Numbered from the stretch's first letter, positions 23,539 through 34,520 are shown. The stretch is DNA of 64,000 nt from Aphanomyces cochlioides (GCA_019828595.1 JAHQRK010000002.1:4030001-4094000), one strand, 5' to 3'. Notes: generated by a model not told the origin, from the letters alone. Numbers and translations: made by a program.

Positions 23539-25119
23539 ATGATTTTTATTGGGAAAAACATACGTTGGGATATTCTTCCACCCCCATCAAGCAGATTCGT
23601 CAGCATTTCGAAATTTGCAACCAAGAGCAACAAGATGACTACAGCCTCAACCATGACGATGCCAATGGATGAGTCGATGCCCAAGATTAGCGCGTCGGTG
23701 GACGAATCCATACGAAAGACCGCGTCGCCGTTCAAATGTTTCCACTGTTCGCATGGATGTTCGTCGCCAACGTCAATTGACACTTGTCCTTTCCGCGATA
23801 CTGAGCTGCCAAATGCAGTGTCAGATGACTTGGCTGTCCATAAGATTGAGATTCCCCGAGACGTTGCCGACGCCCCCTGGCTGGACGCGCGCTTGCCTTA
23901 TGTTCAAGTCTTCCAGGAGCAAATGGGCACAACCAAGCTCGCGTCCGGCCCGACGTCGTCGTATTACACGATCTCTGCCTCTGGTCAAGCAGGCTTGGAA
24001 TACGCTACGAATCAACTCCACCACATGTTCCTCCACGCGACTCAGTATGTACTCGACCATGAAGACGAACTTGCTCCCCTTTTTCATCTCCCCCAATCGT
24101 TGTGGCCGCGTCTCCAAGAATCTTGGGCACGCAACCGCAACGACATCGTTTCTGCGCGTTTTGACTTTGCATTAACACCCTCTGGGATCAAGACGTACAA
24201 GTACAATGCTGACTCGGCGTCGTGCCTTTTTGAATGTGGTCACAGTCAGGATGCATGGGCTGCTGCGGCACATCTGCCTGGTCACAGCAACAGTTCGACA
24301 GTCTTCGCCCAACTTGTAGCTGCGTGGCGCGCCAAAGGTGTGGAAGGAATGCTCCATTTACTCTGTGACGACGATCTTGAAGAGCGCTACCACTCTTTGT
24401 ACATGAAATCAGCTGCTGAAGCCGCAGGCATTCCTTGCATTTTGATCGTTGGTGTCGACTCAATTACCTACGACTTGGAAGCCAACGTATTCCGAGACAG
24501 TGAGGGAAATGCTATCCGCAACGTGTGGAAGACTTGGTCGTGGGACACAGTGCTTAACCAGTACAAGGCCAACGAAGCCCAGCATCGTGAACGCCGTCGA
24601 GGTGGGGATGAAGAGACGCCGCAATGCCGCAAGATCAAGGGCAGCACTAAAGTTCAAGCCCGTGTCCAAGTGATGGATATCTTGCTCCATGAAACGATCC
24701 GTGTCTTTGAACCACTTTGGACGCTTCTCACGGCATCCAAAGCGATTCTCCCTGTTGTCTCAATGCTGCATCCAAATCATCCATTCCTCCTTCGATCCAC
24801 CTTTGACCACGCCGACGTTGCATCGTTCACCACTGGTTACTGTGCGAAGCCTGTCATGGGCCGAACTGGGGCGAATGTGTCCATCTTTGACGAGAATCAC
24901 AACTTGATCAGTGCTACCGGGGGCAAATGGGACAAGGACAACATCCTCTTCCAAGAACTTGCTCTTCTTCCAAAGTACAACGGCAAGTATGTCCAAGTGA
25001 ACTGTTGGGCGATCGATGGTGGTTACGGCGGCACCATCTTGCGTGTTGATGAGTCCAATATCATTGACGGCAATTCGTCCATGTACACAATGCGTGTTGT
25101 GGACGACCATGAGCACTAA
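23539..25119 (+). CDS. Glutathionylspermidine/trypanothione synthetase-type ATP-grasp ligase
   Basis: A single exon of up to 526 residues; the ATG at 23635 (giving MTTASTMTMP) is an alternative start that would remove 32 residues. A cysteine-rich N-terminus (FKCFHCSHGCSS) precedes a GSP_synth-type ATP-grasp domain covering about residues 95-520. Visible blocks include RFDFALTPSGIKTYKYNADSAS (substrate/ATP-site region), LPVVSMLHPNHPFLLRS, GYCAKPVMGRTGANVSI and the late CWAIDGGYGGTILRVDES. The family forms an amide bond between glutathione and a polyamine. The N-terminal CHAP amidase domain of bifunctional GspSA is absent, so this should be ligase only, if the substrate is conserved. Related proteins of unknown substrate exist, so the exact reaction is uncertain. 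Confidence 0.8.
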   Translation: MIFIGKNIRWDILPPPSSRFVSISKFATKSNKMTTASTMTMPMDESMPKISASVDESIRKTASPFKCFHCSHGCSSPTSIDTCPFRDTELPNAVSDDLAVHKIEIPRDVADAPWLDARLPYVQVFQEQMGTTKLASGPTSSYYTISASGQAGLEYATNQLHHMFLHATQYVLDHEDELAPLFHLPQSLWPRLQESWARNRNDIVSARFDFALTPSGIKTYKYNADSASCLFECGHSQDAWAAAAHLPGHSNSSTVFAQLVAAWRAKGVEGMLHLLCDDDLEERYHSLYMKSAAEAAGIPCILIVGVDSITYDLEANVFRDSEGNAIRNVWKTWSWDTVLNQYKANEAQHRERRRGGDEETPQCRKIKGSTKVQARVQVMDILLHETIRVFEPLWTLLTASKAILPVVSMLHPNHPFLLRSTFDHADVASFTTGYCAKPVMGRTGANVSIFDENHNLISATGGKWDKDNILFQELALLPKYNGKYVQVNCWAIDGGYGGTILRVDESNIIDGNSSMYTMRVVDDHEH

Positions 25120-25800
25120 TTGATCGCTTCTTTATCGCGTTATTCTCGGACCTTCCATATTTAGATAAGCTTTAAATCCATCGTCTTGCTTTCCCATCGG
25201 TCTTCTGCCCCTTGTGACTGATGCCATGGAAATGATATGACGTGACACTCTGTCCTGCTTGTTTATAAAAATCACAAAATTAGGAAAAAACAAGAATGTT
25301 TCTTTAAAATAGACAGCAATTTGTACTAAAGAAATACTGTAGTTGTTGTAGTATAATTTGGTAAATTCAAAAAATAAAATGTAGTAGCGTTAGTATAATT
25401 TGGTAAATTCAAAAAATGATTGACTTGTTTCTGGAATTCATAGGGAGACTCCACTCCATGTATATTTTGGACCAATGATGTGCAAAATATGTTTTCATTG
25501 GACAAATCGACCATTTCATTCAAAGTCGTCATTGTGCAATTCGGGCGATGAGAAGCACGACATGAAGAATCAAGACAAGTCGAAGCCCGGTGGCACGAGG
25601 TGGCGTGACACTGCGTGAGGACAAGACACTGCGAATTTCATGCAATTTGTATCAAGTACTGCGTGCTCTTTGGTTGTATTTCTCATGGAATTATCTACTG
25701 GTCTAGGCTGTCTTTTGTTTTCGAGTTCGTTTGGCAAGCAAATGGTCGGCGGTTCCTTGGGCCGATCATGTCACGGAACAAACGAGCAATTGTCATAACC
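25120..25800. other. AT-rich spacer with a two-copy direct repeat
   Basis: Downstream of the ligase gene. A 26-bp unit (core AGTATAATTTGGTAAATTC) occurs at 25350-25375 and again at 25392-25417, period 42 bp. No supportable gene. It forms the border of the transposon island. Confidence 0.5.
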
Positions 25801-25801
25801 T

Positions 25802-27868
25802 TCAGCTGTGAAGCTCGTCGTGCTTGCTTCGTCGTTTTGTGGTTGACATGGAATCAAAGAATGGTTTTAGCAGCTCGTAGCTACTCAAGACGTCCGTCCG
25901 AGAGGAAACGGCGTCCAGTTTGATTCCATGGTCGATCTCAAGGTGACGGCACAAGCCTCTCTCAAAGAGAAACTTCCATTCAGCGAACGCATTCTTCTTA
26001 GCTTGCGTAGATAAATCAACAAGTTGAATCTTTCTGAACGGAATAATCTTTTGAGTTGCATTTCCAAGCCACCACAGACTCCAGCCAGTAAATACATCCA
26101 CACTTGGAAAATCAAAGCTTTCAGGGAGAACATGCAGCTTGTTCCCCCAATGGAAAAGAGAATACTTGGTTGATGCTTGGCACACTGTAGAAGGCAAATT
26201 ATCAAGCTCGGGGGACATTGAACGATTTGATATGGTGTGAATTGCTTTGACAAGCATTTGTTCCATGGCTTCTCGAGTTATATTGCCGGCCATTACCCCC
26301 TTTTCTTCGAGTAAACGGTTAATTCCTTGTATAATACTATCGGGAAGATCGAGGATTTGCTGGCGAGCTGCGTCGAGCTTGATATAGAGCTCAACATGGG
26401 GTGGGATTCCTGTTGGCTGGAGAACACTATCAAATAATTTTCGAACGGAGCTTGCAAGCTAATTCAGTGTCACAAAACAATGGGGATGAAAGCAGCGGGT
26501 GACGTAGTGGTAGTGTTGCTGCTAGGAAGTCACTGTGATAGACAAGGCTGGCTAAGAGGAGGGGGAGGATTGACACCATCGAGCTTACAGTTGACAACGA
26601 CGGAAACATAACCTTCACAGCATTCACGACGTCATCGTCGCTTGCTACATCAAAATGAGGGGGCAATGCTGAAAAATTGCCACTCTTAATCGGCAGACCA
26701 GCAACAATGCGGCCGACAAATTGGTCTCCCGCTGCCTCGTATCGAAAATAACGCTCCATGACATTGCCGAGAGACCACCCGCACCTCAGACATATACTAA
26801 CGATTGATGGCCCTCCTGTTGTTCCAGAGCACGCATAGGTCGCTACGACTTTCCTTATTGAATGTGTCCCGATTTCTTTCGCTTGAACAACACCCTCCAA
26901 GCGTTGACACTCAGCAACGAGCCGTTAAAGAGCTTTACCAAACCGGTCCTACCAACTTGTCTAGCTTAAATTTAATACATCTATATACCTTTTGCTTTGA
27001 TCCAGGAAATAGATTTCCATGCTGAAGCTGTGTATGGCAAGCAAAATAAATGCCAAGTGCAACAAATATGCAAGATCTAGGACAAAATGGATTGGCATAA
27101 CAATGCCGTGGGTCTCGAATCGTTGTTCCTGGTGAATTTTAGACAAGGTTTTGTTGAATCCTCGCACTACCTTCCTGTTTTGTCTTTGTCTTATAAAACT
27201 TTACTCCAATGGCATCCCCCTCAAGCGACAAATGATCTAATCTACACAATTTCGTTCTTAAAGAGAGTTTTTAGTCGCAGTGCTCACTGTATTGTCTCTG
27301 TTGACTGAGATCTACACATTAAGTTCCACGTCATAGTCAAAAATAGATGTGCGAAGCCTCCATCGTTTAGCAAAAGGCTCTTATCGCAGAGCTGCAGGAA
27401 TTTTGAATAACTGAGCGGTCTTTTTCCTGAGTCTGTCTTGCTGCCATGCTGCAATTCATTTGCAATAGATCTATTGATGCCTATAAGGAAGGATAACTGT
27501 CTGCTTTAAGATTTTCTTACCAGAAAACACATCGCGCATATCTAAATCAAAACCTTCAGGAAGCTTAACGTTGTTATCTTTGTAAAAATTCTTCATTGCA
27601 CTTCGATAGCCGCTCAATGTGCTGCCGACTATCGTTTTCCTGTTGCGTACTGTCCACTGGAGGAAGTCTAGAAAGTCCTGGTAGCTGAAAACTTCTAAAT
27701 TCAATGTTTGTCCTTTTCGTCGTCGCATTCCTTAAGCACGTGCAAATTTCCTACGTGCCTAGCCCATTTTTTGATTTGATTGATACCTGACCTGTATTTT
27801 GCTCTTGAATCCGTTGAGATTCTGTTCAGACGAGCGCTTTCAATGGTGAATTCGCTTCGCTCTGCCAT
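25802..27868 (-). mobile_element. Degenerate Crypton-type tyrosine-recombinase element
   Basis: Read on the minus strand from the ATG at 27868, pieces in several frames line up as one recombinase. The N-terminal core-binding part is SRAKYRSGINQIKKW, then, after a frameshift near 27715, GSTLSGYRSAMKNFY. A spliceable 44-nt intron in VFSG|INRSIANEL leads to FAHLFLTMTWNLM. Next come LDHLSLEGDAIGVKFYKTKTKQ, interrupted by an in-frame stop, and DPRHCYANPFCPRS. The catalytic GTHSIRK arginine and GNVMERYFRY tyrosine are at 26900-26430. A GCR1_C-like C-terminal block (LPESFDFP ... W) lies at 26293-25802. This layout is that of Cryptons, which move as circles by tyrosine recombination. The frameshift and stop argue that it is dead. 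Ends were not defined. Confidence 0.72.
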
Positions 27869-28534
27869 GGGAAGTTTCCAAATGACTATTGGCGAAGTTT
27901 TTCCCCTTTTCTCGTCAGATCATTGGCCCTGATGAGAGTAGGGAAACTTCACTACGTTTTCGATGAATCTGGACATCCAGTATATTAAATTTTATAGTAT
28001 ACAATTTTCAAGTCAAAGTATATCAAATCATTAAATCTCGATTGAATCAAAACGAAAATATAGTGAGATTTCTCTACAAACTCATACAAAGTTCAAGAGT
28101 CTCCCTGTAAATTTTGGAGAATGAAAAATGAAGGAAAAATGTTGAAAGCGAATTATCATGCTTGGCGCATGTCCTGTTTTTGAACGAGAGAAAAGCTCTG
28201 TTTTCTCTGGACGAAATTCAATTGATCTGATCTTCCATGATCGTCTAAAGGTTACTCCTGGTGGATCTGTTCCCTCTCACATTAGACCTAAGTCGCAGTT
28301 ACCACTCACTCAAACAGATATCACCCACAACTGAAAGTGACCAAGAAAATACATTTTCTGGCACATAAGAACACAGATAGCACATCTCTACAGTATTGAT
28401 TGAAGTTCCGTACAGCCAGAGTCGTTGAAGAAGGACCAGGTTTTGTCTGGTGATTGTTGTAGTTGGGAGAAGACGAGTATCAATACAGAAAGACCAGATA
28501 AATGAAAGAATGACAGAGTCATTTCCAAATTGCC
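27869..28534. other. AT-rich spacer in transposon island
   Basis: 666 bp between the Crypton relic and the DDE transposase start. AT-rich around 27970-28090. A minus-strand frame at 28299-28595 shows no domain. No terminal repeats recognised. Confidence 0.35.
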
Positions 28535-29846
28535 ATGTCTTCGAACAACCAGCAACAGCCAGCCTTCTCAAGTGCAACCGCATTGAGGTCGGCAATGATT
28601 CTCATGAATCAGCACGAAGCCTACCAAGCCGACCTTGAGCGCTTTTCCAGCACTCCAAGGACTCACCGCAACGACGACGACACTCCCACCCCCATCTACG
28701 ACTCTTATCTCGAGAACGGAGAAGAAGTCATTCTCAAAACTACCAACTTCTCGCCTCGCGAGTTCAATTCATTATGGTTTACTGTCCGCCATCATGTCAC
28801 TACCAATTGGAATGTTGGCCGAGGTGCGAGGACACCATTCGCCGGCAAAGACGTCTTCTTTATGATGTTGGTTGTTTTGAAAAACGGTGGCGCATGGGAT
28901 TTCCTCGGATCCATGTTTGACGTCAAGGGGCCTTCTTTTGAACGACTTGTCATCAAGTTTTTGGACATGATTGAGCCCATTTTGTATGAGAAATACGTAG
29001 TTGAGGTACAATACTCCCATATTCTATAGCCTCATAAAATGCATCTATAGATTGCTAAAAAAATTTAGTATGCGAAAGATTGTGACCTCTGGCAAAGCTT
29101 TTCACAATTTCCCGTCGGCTCGATATGCCGTTGACGTTACCTTTCAACAATCGTATAGACCATCTGGGTCTATGCCTGAAGTCAAGGCTTTCTATAGCAA
29201 GAAACATGCATTATATGGATACAAGGTGGAAGTGTCAGTTCTTCCAAATGGACTTGCCATTGGTTGCAGTGACCATGCCCGTGGTGCCATGGCCGACATT
29301 CAAATGTTTCGTGAAAACCTTGAATTTCATCGCCGTGAAATGAAAAAACTTGCGGACGATGCAAACGTCGAAGACAACGGCCCTTACTTGGATGAAATTG
29401 AGGATGAGTGGTGTATTTTGGCTGACAAAGGCTACCAAGGTCTGCTTCAACACGTGCGTGCAATTACGCCAAAAGAAGCCAAGCCCCAACAACCACTGTC
29501 CTTTCAAGACGAGCAATTCAACAATCGAATTGCAAGCGACCGCATCATTGTCGAAAATTATTTTGGTCGCTTGTGCTGCTTGTGGCGCGTGTGCTCTGAC
29601 AAGTTCCGTTGGAGCGAGAATTTGTATGATCGCATTTTTCGAGTGTGCGTTGCTCTGACAAATGCCCATATCAAGTCCAATCCTCTTCGTCAAGATGACG
29701 AAGATGACTATCATCGGCGTTGCAACAAACTCGTGGCCATCAGTGAGGATATTATTCGCAAGCGACGCTTATCCCAATCTCAATATCGCAACAATAGACG
29801 CCTTCGTCTACAAACAGGTGTGTCTGAACTCGGCGGTGACTACTAG
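28535..29846 (+). pseudogene. DDE_Tnp_4 (Harbinger/IS5-like) transposase with one-base frameshift
   Basis: Exon 1 (28535-29005) joins exon 2 (29051-29846) across a 45-nt GT...TAG intron. Phase is correct at the splice, but exon 2 then meets a stop because a run of seven A (29057-29063) is one base too long; downstream the frame is open to 29846. The product resembles DDE superfamily 4 transposases. The acidic residues of the triad appear present: Asp in YAVDVTFQQS, Asp in ILADKGYQG and Glu in IVENYFGRL. The protein would be about 420 residues. Either the copy is inactivated by the extra A, or the A run is a sequencing or assembly error. No terminal inverted repeats were found, so a domesticated gene is not excluded. 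Confidence 0.72.
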
Positions 29847-30862
29847 ATTTTGGCCTACACGTCGATGAATGAAGTTTACATTTGATTTGTGTAATTGCAG
29901 AGATCATAACTCATTTAATGAAAGATTGATTCTCCTTGAGTTGATCGAGTTCTCCGCGTATCGCTTGTATTCGCCGTCAGTGACTCGCAAGCTTCACAAC
30001 AATCAATTGATAAGGTTGACATCACGATCTTCTCGAAGGTACAATGTACATTCCAACTACAGAGTAACTGCATGGGAGCTCTATTGAACCAAAGAGTGCA
30101 TGTCGTGATTTTCTATATCCTCGTCAAATAAGCTCAGGTTTTGTAAATATTCAATGAGCTAATCATAAAATAGAAAATTTAAATCTTGATGTTTTATTCG
30201 TATCAATATTTATTTTATACTGAATTACTCATTTATCTAAACTAGGATTAATTCGCGCACAGAAAATGGTGAGTCCTCACATGTCTGATTAGAGCAATCG
30301 CATGTGGCGTTGATCATCAACTTTTCCGATCTTCTGTATTCTCTGAAAGGAAAAATATTGAACGACGCTGAAAGACGAGACAATTAATCGAGGAAGTCAC
30401 AGGTATTAATACTTATTCTCCCCTTAAATCTCCTTGTTCCAAGTGTCTAGTAACTACAACTCTCCACTTAGCAGCTTTATCCTCGCGTTTTTGTGCTTGG
30501 AATCATCCAAGTTACTCCCTTCCCAAATCAGAGTTAATTATAACCAGGAGACTAATTTAATCACATCCGATTTTTTGTCAATTTTGTATTGTAATTGGAA
30601 TTCGTCGGATAAATCGGTCAACGTAAATAATTTTATCCAATAGAAATATTAAAAAAATTTCATTGGATGAAATATGACTCATGGTTGTATCATTCAGGTC
30701 TGAATCGCGCTGACGAAGAACAAGGCATGCAGCTCTGGTCCTGTGGGCGTCTTGATAGACAGCCAGGCGTCGAGGGGGTGGACAGCACGAAGGTCTCAGT
30801 CTGTTCGTAAGGTATCATTATCTATATTACACAAAACTGACTGCATTGTCATGCTAGGCAAT
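29847..30862. other. AT-rich spacer in transposon island
   Basis: About 1 kb, very AT-rich from 30120 to 30660. Small frames (29869-30087, 30434-30643) have no recognisable content. Nothing supportable. Confidence 0.35.
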
Positions 30863-31138
30863 CTAGAAGGAGACTGATCGAGAAGCTGCAAGACTTCTTC
30901 TAAGCCAAGCCAGACTGGTGTTTTGTATTGTCCATTCAAGGAAGCCTAGATAATGACTATAATCAAATTGACCCGTATTAATCGTGGTCTCTTCGATAGA
31001 ATCTGTGCTTTCGATAATAAAATGGCCCTGCCCAGTAAGAAGAAGCCACCGTTTGACCTGGTTGATACAAGAGCGGTATCCTCGTCGCGTGGACTCCGAT
31101 ATTCTGTTCCTTCTGGCATCGGATATGGTGAAGTTCAT
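30863..31138 (-). pseudogene. Fragment of a second Crypton recombinase (N-terminal core-binding domain)
   Basis: A 91-residue open frame with NFTISDARRNRISESTRRGYRS and FDYSHYLGFLEWTIQNTS. These blocks match the N-terminal part of the Crypton at 25.8-27.9 kb (FTIESARLNRIS...KYRS; FSYQDFLDFLQWTVRN) at lower than full identity. No catalytic region follows, so this is a 5' scrap of a separate, diverged copy. A MITE sits immediately beyond its N-terminal end. Confidence 0.65.
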
Positions 31139-31159
31139 CCCAATTCACCTGTCAGCCTG

Positions 31160-31575
31160 TGGCACTACTTTACTATGACCCCCGCACTGTTTTAAACCCT
31201 CATACAAATTATTCGTGTAGACGTGTTTTAAACTCACATACAATTCTGAATACTAATTACAAAGGCTTAGAAGTTGACAATGTTGCGCACCGTCAACGAC
31301 CACTAAGCCCAAATCGCATCTTTATAGTGTTGCGCGCGTAGCGCGCGGGGTTCACGGTGGTTTGGGGTCAGGCCTATCTCTTCGAAGAGACTGAGCGTCA
31401 AGCCTTACGGATACACTTTGCCAATTTTTTGCGTTGCTGTAAATTTAAAATAATTTTTGATAATAAAATAAAGCTGCGGGGACTCATTTACAAGAGTGCG
31501 GATGTTTAAAACACATCTACACGAATAATTTGTATGAAGGTTTAAAACTGTGCGGGGGCTTTAGTAAAGTAGTGC
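31160..31575. mobile_element. MITE with ~75-bp terminal inverted repeats and 8-bp target duplication
   Basis: The left end (from 31160) and right end (to 31575) are inverted copies over about 75 bp: GCACTACTTTACTA begins one and TAGTAAAGTAGTGC ends the other, with the GTTTTAAAC and ATTCGTGTAGA blocks mirrored inside. The flanks carry a direct repeat TCAGCCTG at 31152-31159 and 31576-31583. At about 416 bp with no coding frame it fits a MITE. An 8-bp duplication is typical of hAT elements, but the termini do not look like classic hAT ends. The centre has a short palindrome, GCGCGCGTAGCGCGC. Confidence 0.8.
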
Positions 31576-31975
31576 TCAGCCTGCAACAAAAAAGAAGTGT
31601 GAAATGACTGGTTGTGTTTATTGCATTCTCTAGCCACTGATTGGCTGCAGGTATCGTCGGACGGAATGTCCGAAAAACTTCTAACTAATCGAAAAATATA
31701 ATTTTCATTACAAACTTCAAGTAAAGTTAAAAATCACAATTGCGATTTGTTTTAACAAAATCGAAAAAGTCGGGAATTGTGTCCAACTCTAACTCAAAAT
31801 CGCCATATATTAGAGACTTTTCGAAGACTTGTCGAGTTTGAGTTTGAGACAGAATGCACATGCTTTGGCATGAGTCAAGAAATAGAACTCAACAACAAAA
31901 GAGTGGTGTTTCGAAAGAATTCAGTTTGAGATGGAATTGCATTCTTGATTTCTTGCACCCTCGCGCCAAACAGAC

Positions 31976-32792
31976 ATGGCTGAAGCCTCTCATGAAAACG
32001 CAATCGATAAGACGTCCACGCGGCGAACATTTACGGCCGGCAACGACATCATTCTTCTCATGGTGATGATGTTCTAGATGTACGATGCTATAAACTTTTA
32101 GGCTGTGAACAACGCTCAAGTCTGGGCATGTGCTCCGCGAACGGTTATGAAGGTTTGGGATGGCATTGCCGACAAAGTCAATGGCACCCCAAACGTCACT
32201 GTTGCAGGAAAGAACGGACCTGCGTACAAGACTCGATTTGAAGGAATGATGAAGTCGTTTTTGGCATCCGAATCAAAGTCGAGACGCCAGTCTGGGACAA
32301 CCGAGGAGTATAACACAAAAGACCAACTTCTCACAGACATTCATCAGCAAATGCAAGATCACACGGAGGAGCAAGACAAAAATAAGCAGGTAAACAAGCG
32401 TAGAGTAGATGCTCTTGAGGCATCGGGAGCGACCATGAGACGAAAAGCTATGGAGGAATCTGAATCGTCTACGAGTAGTGATGTAAGCAGTCTATCTTCG
32501 TCCAACCATGTTTACAACTTGATCATAGGACGAGCAACAGAGACTGCCAAAAAAGAAAAGACAGACCAAGCGCACAAAGCGGGAGCAATTATCCGCGATG
32601 ATGGATTCAATTGCTTCCGCTGTTGGTTCAATGGAAGCTCCACCAGATAGTTCGTCCATGCTACTCGACTATTTAAAACACCGTGATGCCCAAGAGGCAG
32701 AACGTGAAGAACGTCGCATCGCACTTGAAAATGCAAGGGAAAAACGAAATCAAGATTTTTTGCTGGCAATTATCAACTCTCTACCGCGTTGA
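31976..32792 (+). CDS. Harbinger accessory protein (Myb/trihelix-like DNA-binding)
   Basis: Exons 31976-32062, 32102-32482 and 32529-32792 (introns of 39 and 46 nt) give 243 residues. The N-terminus TRRTFTAGNDIILLM and WACAPRTVMKVWDGIADKV follow the Myb/SANT-like pattern used by Harbinger helper proteins to bring the transposase to DNA and the nucleus. After a Ser-rich stretch, exon 3 starts with a basic run (LPKKKRQTKRTKREQ), a likely nuclear localisation signal. It ends with a charged helical segment (RDAQEAEREERRIALENAREKR) that may form a coiled coil. Splicing is needed to join the NLS and coiled-coil exon. It is encoded convergently with the transposase, 18 bp apart stop to stop. Confidence 0.68.
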
Positions 32793-32810
32793 CGAACATA
32801 GTCAGCAAGA

Positions 32811-33996
32811 TTATACGTTCGAGTTCAAATAGCCACTTAGTGTGGGTGGCTTCATATCAAAATACATCGTGATTTGATTTCCATGCGGTTGCAGACAGCA
32901 GTGGCAATTTGACAAAAGCACGGCAGTGCTAAATATCTTTCCAATTGGCGCCTCGCATGCTTTTTGCTTCTTATCAAAATTGATGAAAGGCCAAAGCACT
33001 TTAATTCGACCAAATCCCCATTCCACGCTCTCTCGAACAGAGCTCATCCTTGCATTAAACTTGGCTTCTCGTGAACCAGGGGAAGCATTGCTAAAAGGGC
33101 AGACTACATAGTCACTGCATGAATATGCAGGATCGCCATAGACGACTGCTCCTTGAAATGTGTCATCTGCACGAAATTCATTCTGAAGTCCGCTTCTTGC
33201 CAACACAGTACTGTCGTGTCTTCTTCCCTCTACGGGTCCAAAAATTGATGTCATGATTCCGTCGGGACTGGTAATCCCTTGCCAATTGAAACAGTGGCGT
33301 CTGGGATGGCCATTGTAAACAGATCGTTGCAAATTCTCATTTTCATGACGGGGATTTTTGCGAGCTGTGGGTCGTGAAATGAATTGCTTGGTTCCTATTA
33401 AATATACCACGTCAGCAGACGATGTTTAGTTCGCACGGACCATCTATGAATTCCCAACACTTTGCCAATCGAACACCTTTTGCCTTGACCGCAGCACAAT
33501 ATTCGGGCATTCGTTGTTGTATAAGAGTCTTGTTCAAGTACAACAAATCAGCGTGCTTTGAGTGCAAAAGACGTATAGTGTGCAGGAAAATCCTCGAATA
33601 CGAGGCCACTGATCGCCCGAATTCATTTGCAACTGTAAATAGCTTGGATGGTTCGGACAACCTTCTACACACGATGGCGATAGCTTCGATCCTTGAGACG
33701 TTATCTCCACTGGGGGTAACCACGCAAGGATCCAAGCCAAGTTTGATCGATAATTCGTCCAACTGAGCAACGGTAAAGCGGTATCTCTCAACTGCAGTAG
33801 CATCATCGAGATGTATATCGAAGGAATTGGAGAAGTCAATTCTTGGGAGCCCTCGTGTGAGACGAAACAGCTTGTTTTCCTCCATAGCCTTGAGCAGATG
33901 TATGAAGCGTCGGGTGCTACCTCCAGACAAGAGGTATAGCTGCAGCACGAAGAGCATTGCTTCCATGGGTCCCAGTTTTGGCGCAACAAAAGCCAT
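32811..33996 (-). CDS. Harbinger-type DDE transposase (HARBI1-like, DDE_Tnp_4)
   Basis: Exons 33996-33441 and 33394-32811 (intron of 46 nt) give 379 residues. The triad appears intact: Asp in EFIDGTKQFISRP (created at the splice junction), Asp in VVYGDPAYS and Glu in RESVEWGFGRIK. The N-terminal ~150 residues contain an HTH-like region (IEAIAIVCRRLSEPSKLFTVANEFG). The ATG at 33996 is preferred over an upstream GTG. There is no frameshift or stop, so this copy may be active or recently so. It differs clearly from the transposase at 28.5-29.8 kb. Confidence 0.8.
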
Positions 33997-34249
33997 CGAA
34001 TGTCTCCTTTCCTGAGTCAAATTTGCTTTGAGTTGAACCACAATTTAACTCAACAAAAACAGGCGTTTGTTCTCAACAAAAAACATATGATATATTTTGT
34101 CCAATCAAAATCGATCCTGTTGTCAAAGTTAAACTCAACAAATTTTCGAAAAGGCTCTATTGTCCGACATTTTCTTGTGAATGTAATATTTTCGGTTGCC
34201 AGACGGGCCTTAAACCTTTGAAACACAATATTTCCAATCATAATATTGT

Positions 34250-34520
34250 GGTTTTAATAAAAAACTGGAGTCGTGCGGAATAAATTTTGACGCAAGCAAA
34301 TTGACGCAACAATAGACGCACACAAATTTCAAGTGAAAAGAAATTGATTGTTTCGAGCATGTTTTTCAAACATTTAAACGTTTGAAATTACACTATTTAA
34401 TGGTCATGATCGAGGGCACTATAAGAAAATGTTGGCGTAAGCATTAAATAGTGTATGCGCCAATTAATTGAGACATTTTCAAAACATCTCAAATTTCCAG
34501 TTTTGGACCCAAACGACAAT
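34250..34520. mobile_element. MITE-like repeat, copy 1
   Basis: About 270 bp that recur in inverted orientation at 54679-54950. Both copies have AAAACTGGA-type ends facing inward and share CATTTAAA, TTGAAATTACACTATTTAATGG and AATAGTGTATGCG blocks. An internal inverted pair (TACACTATTT / AAATAGTGTA) would fold. No coding frame. Confidence 0.65.

Larger units (their letters stand above)
31812..34158. mobile_element. Apparently complete two-gene Harbinger-type DNA transposon
   Basis: The inner sequence holds a Myb/trihelix-like accessory gene (plus strand) and a DDE transposase (minus strand), convergent, both intact. Terminal inverted repeats of about 40 bp at roughly 80% identity lie at about 31812-31850 and 34119-34158. 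Both contain CTTTTCGAA and a GAGTTT block, and both ends read AGAG. A 3-bp direct repeat ATT flanks them (31809-31811, 34159-34161). Harbinger elements make 3-bp duplications, usually TWA, so the class fits and the exact trinucleotide is unusual. The two-ORF layout (DNA-binding helper plus nuclease) matches the family. Confidence 0.75.

Noticed and set aside
25350..25417. Two-copy 26-bp direct repeat as a satellite or CRISPR start
   Set aside because: Only two copies in AT-rich spacer; more likely local duplication.
31812..34520. MITE copy 1 as the right end of the Harbinger element
   Set aside because: The Harbinger has its own matching ends at 31812 and 34158, and the MITE termini differ and recur alone at 54.7 kb.
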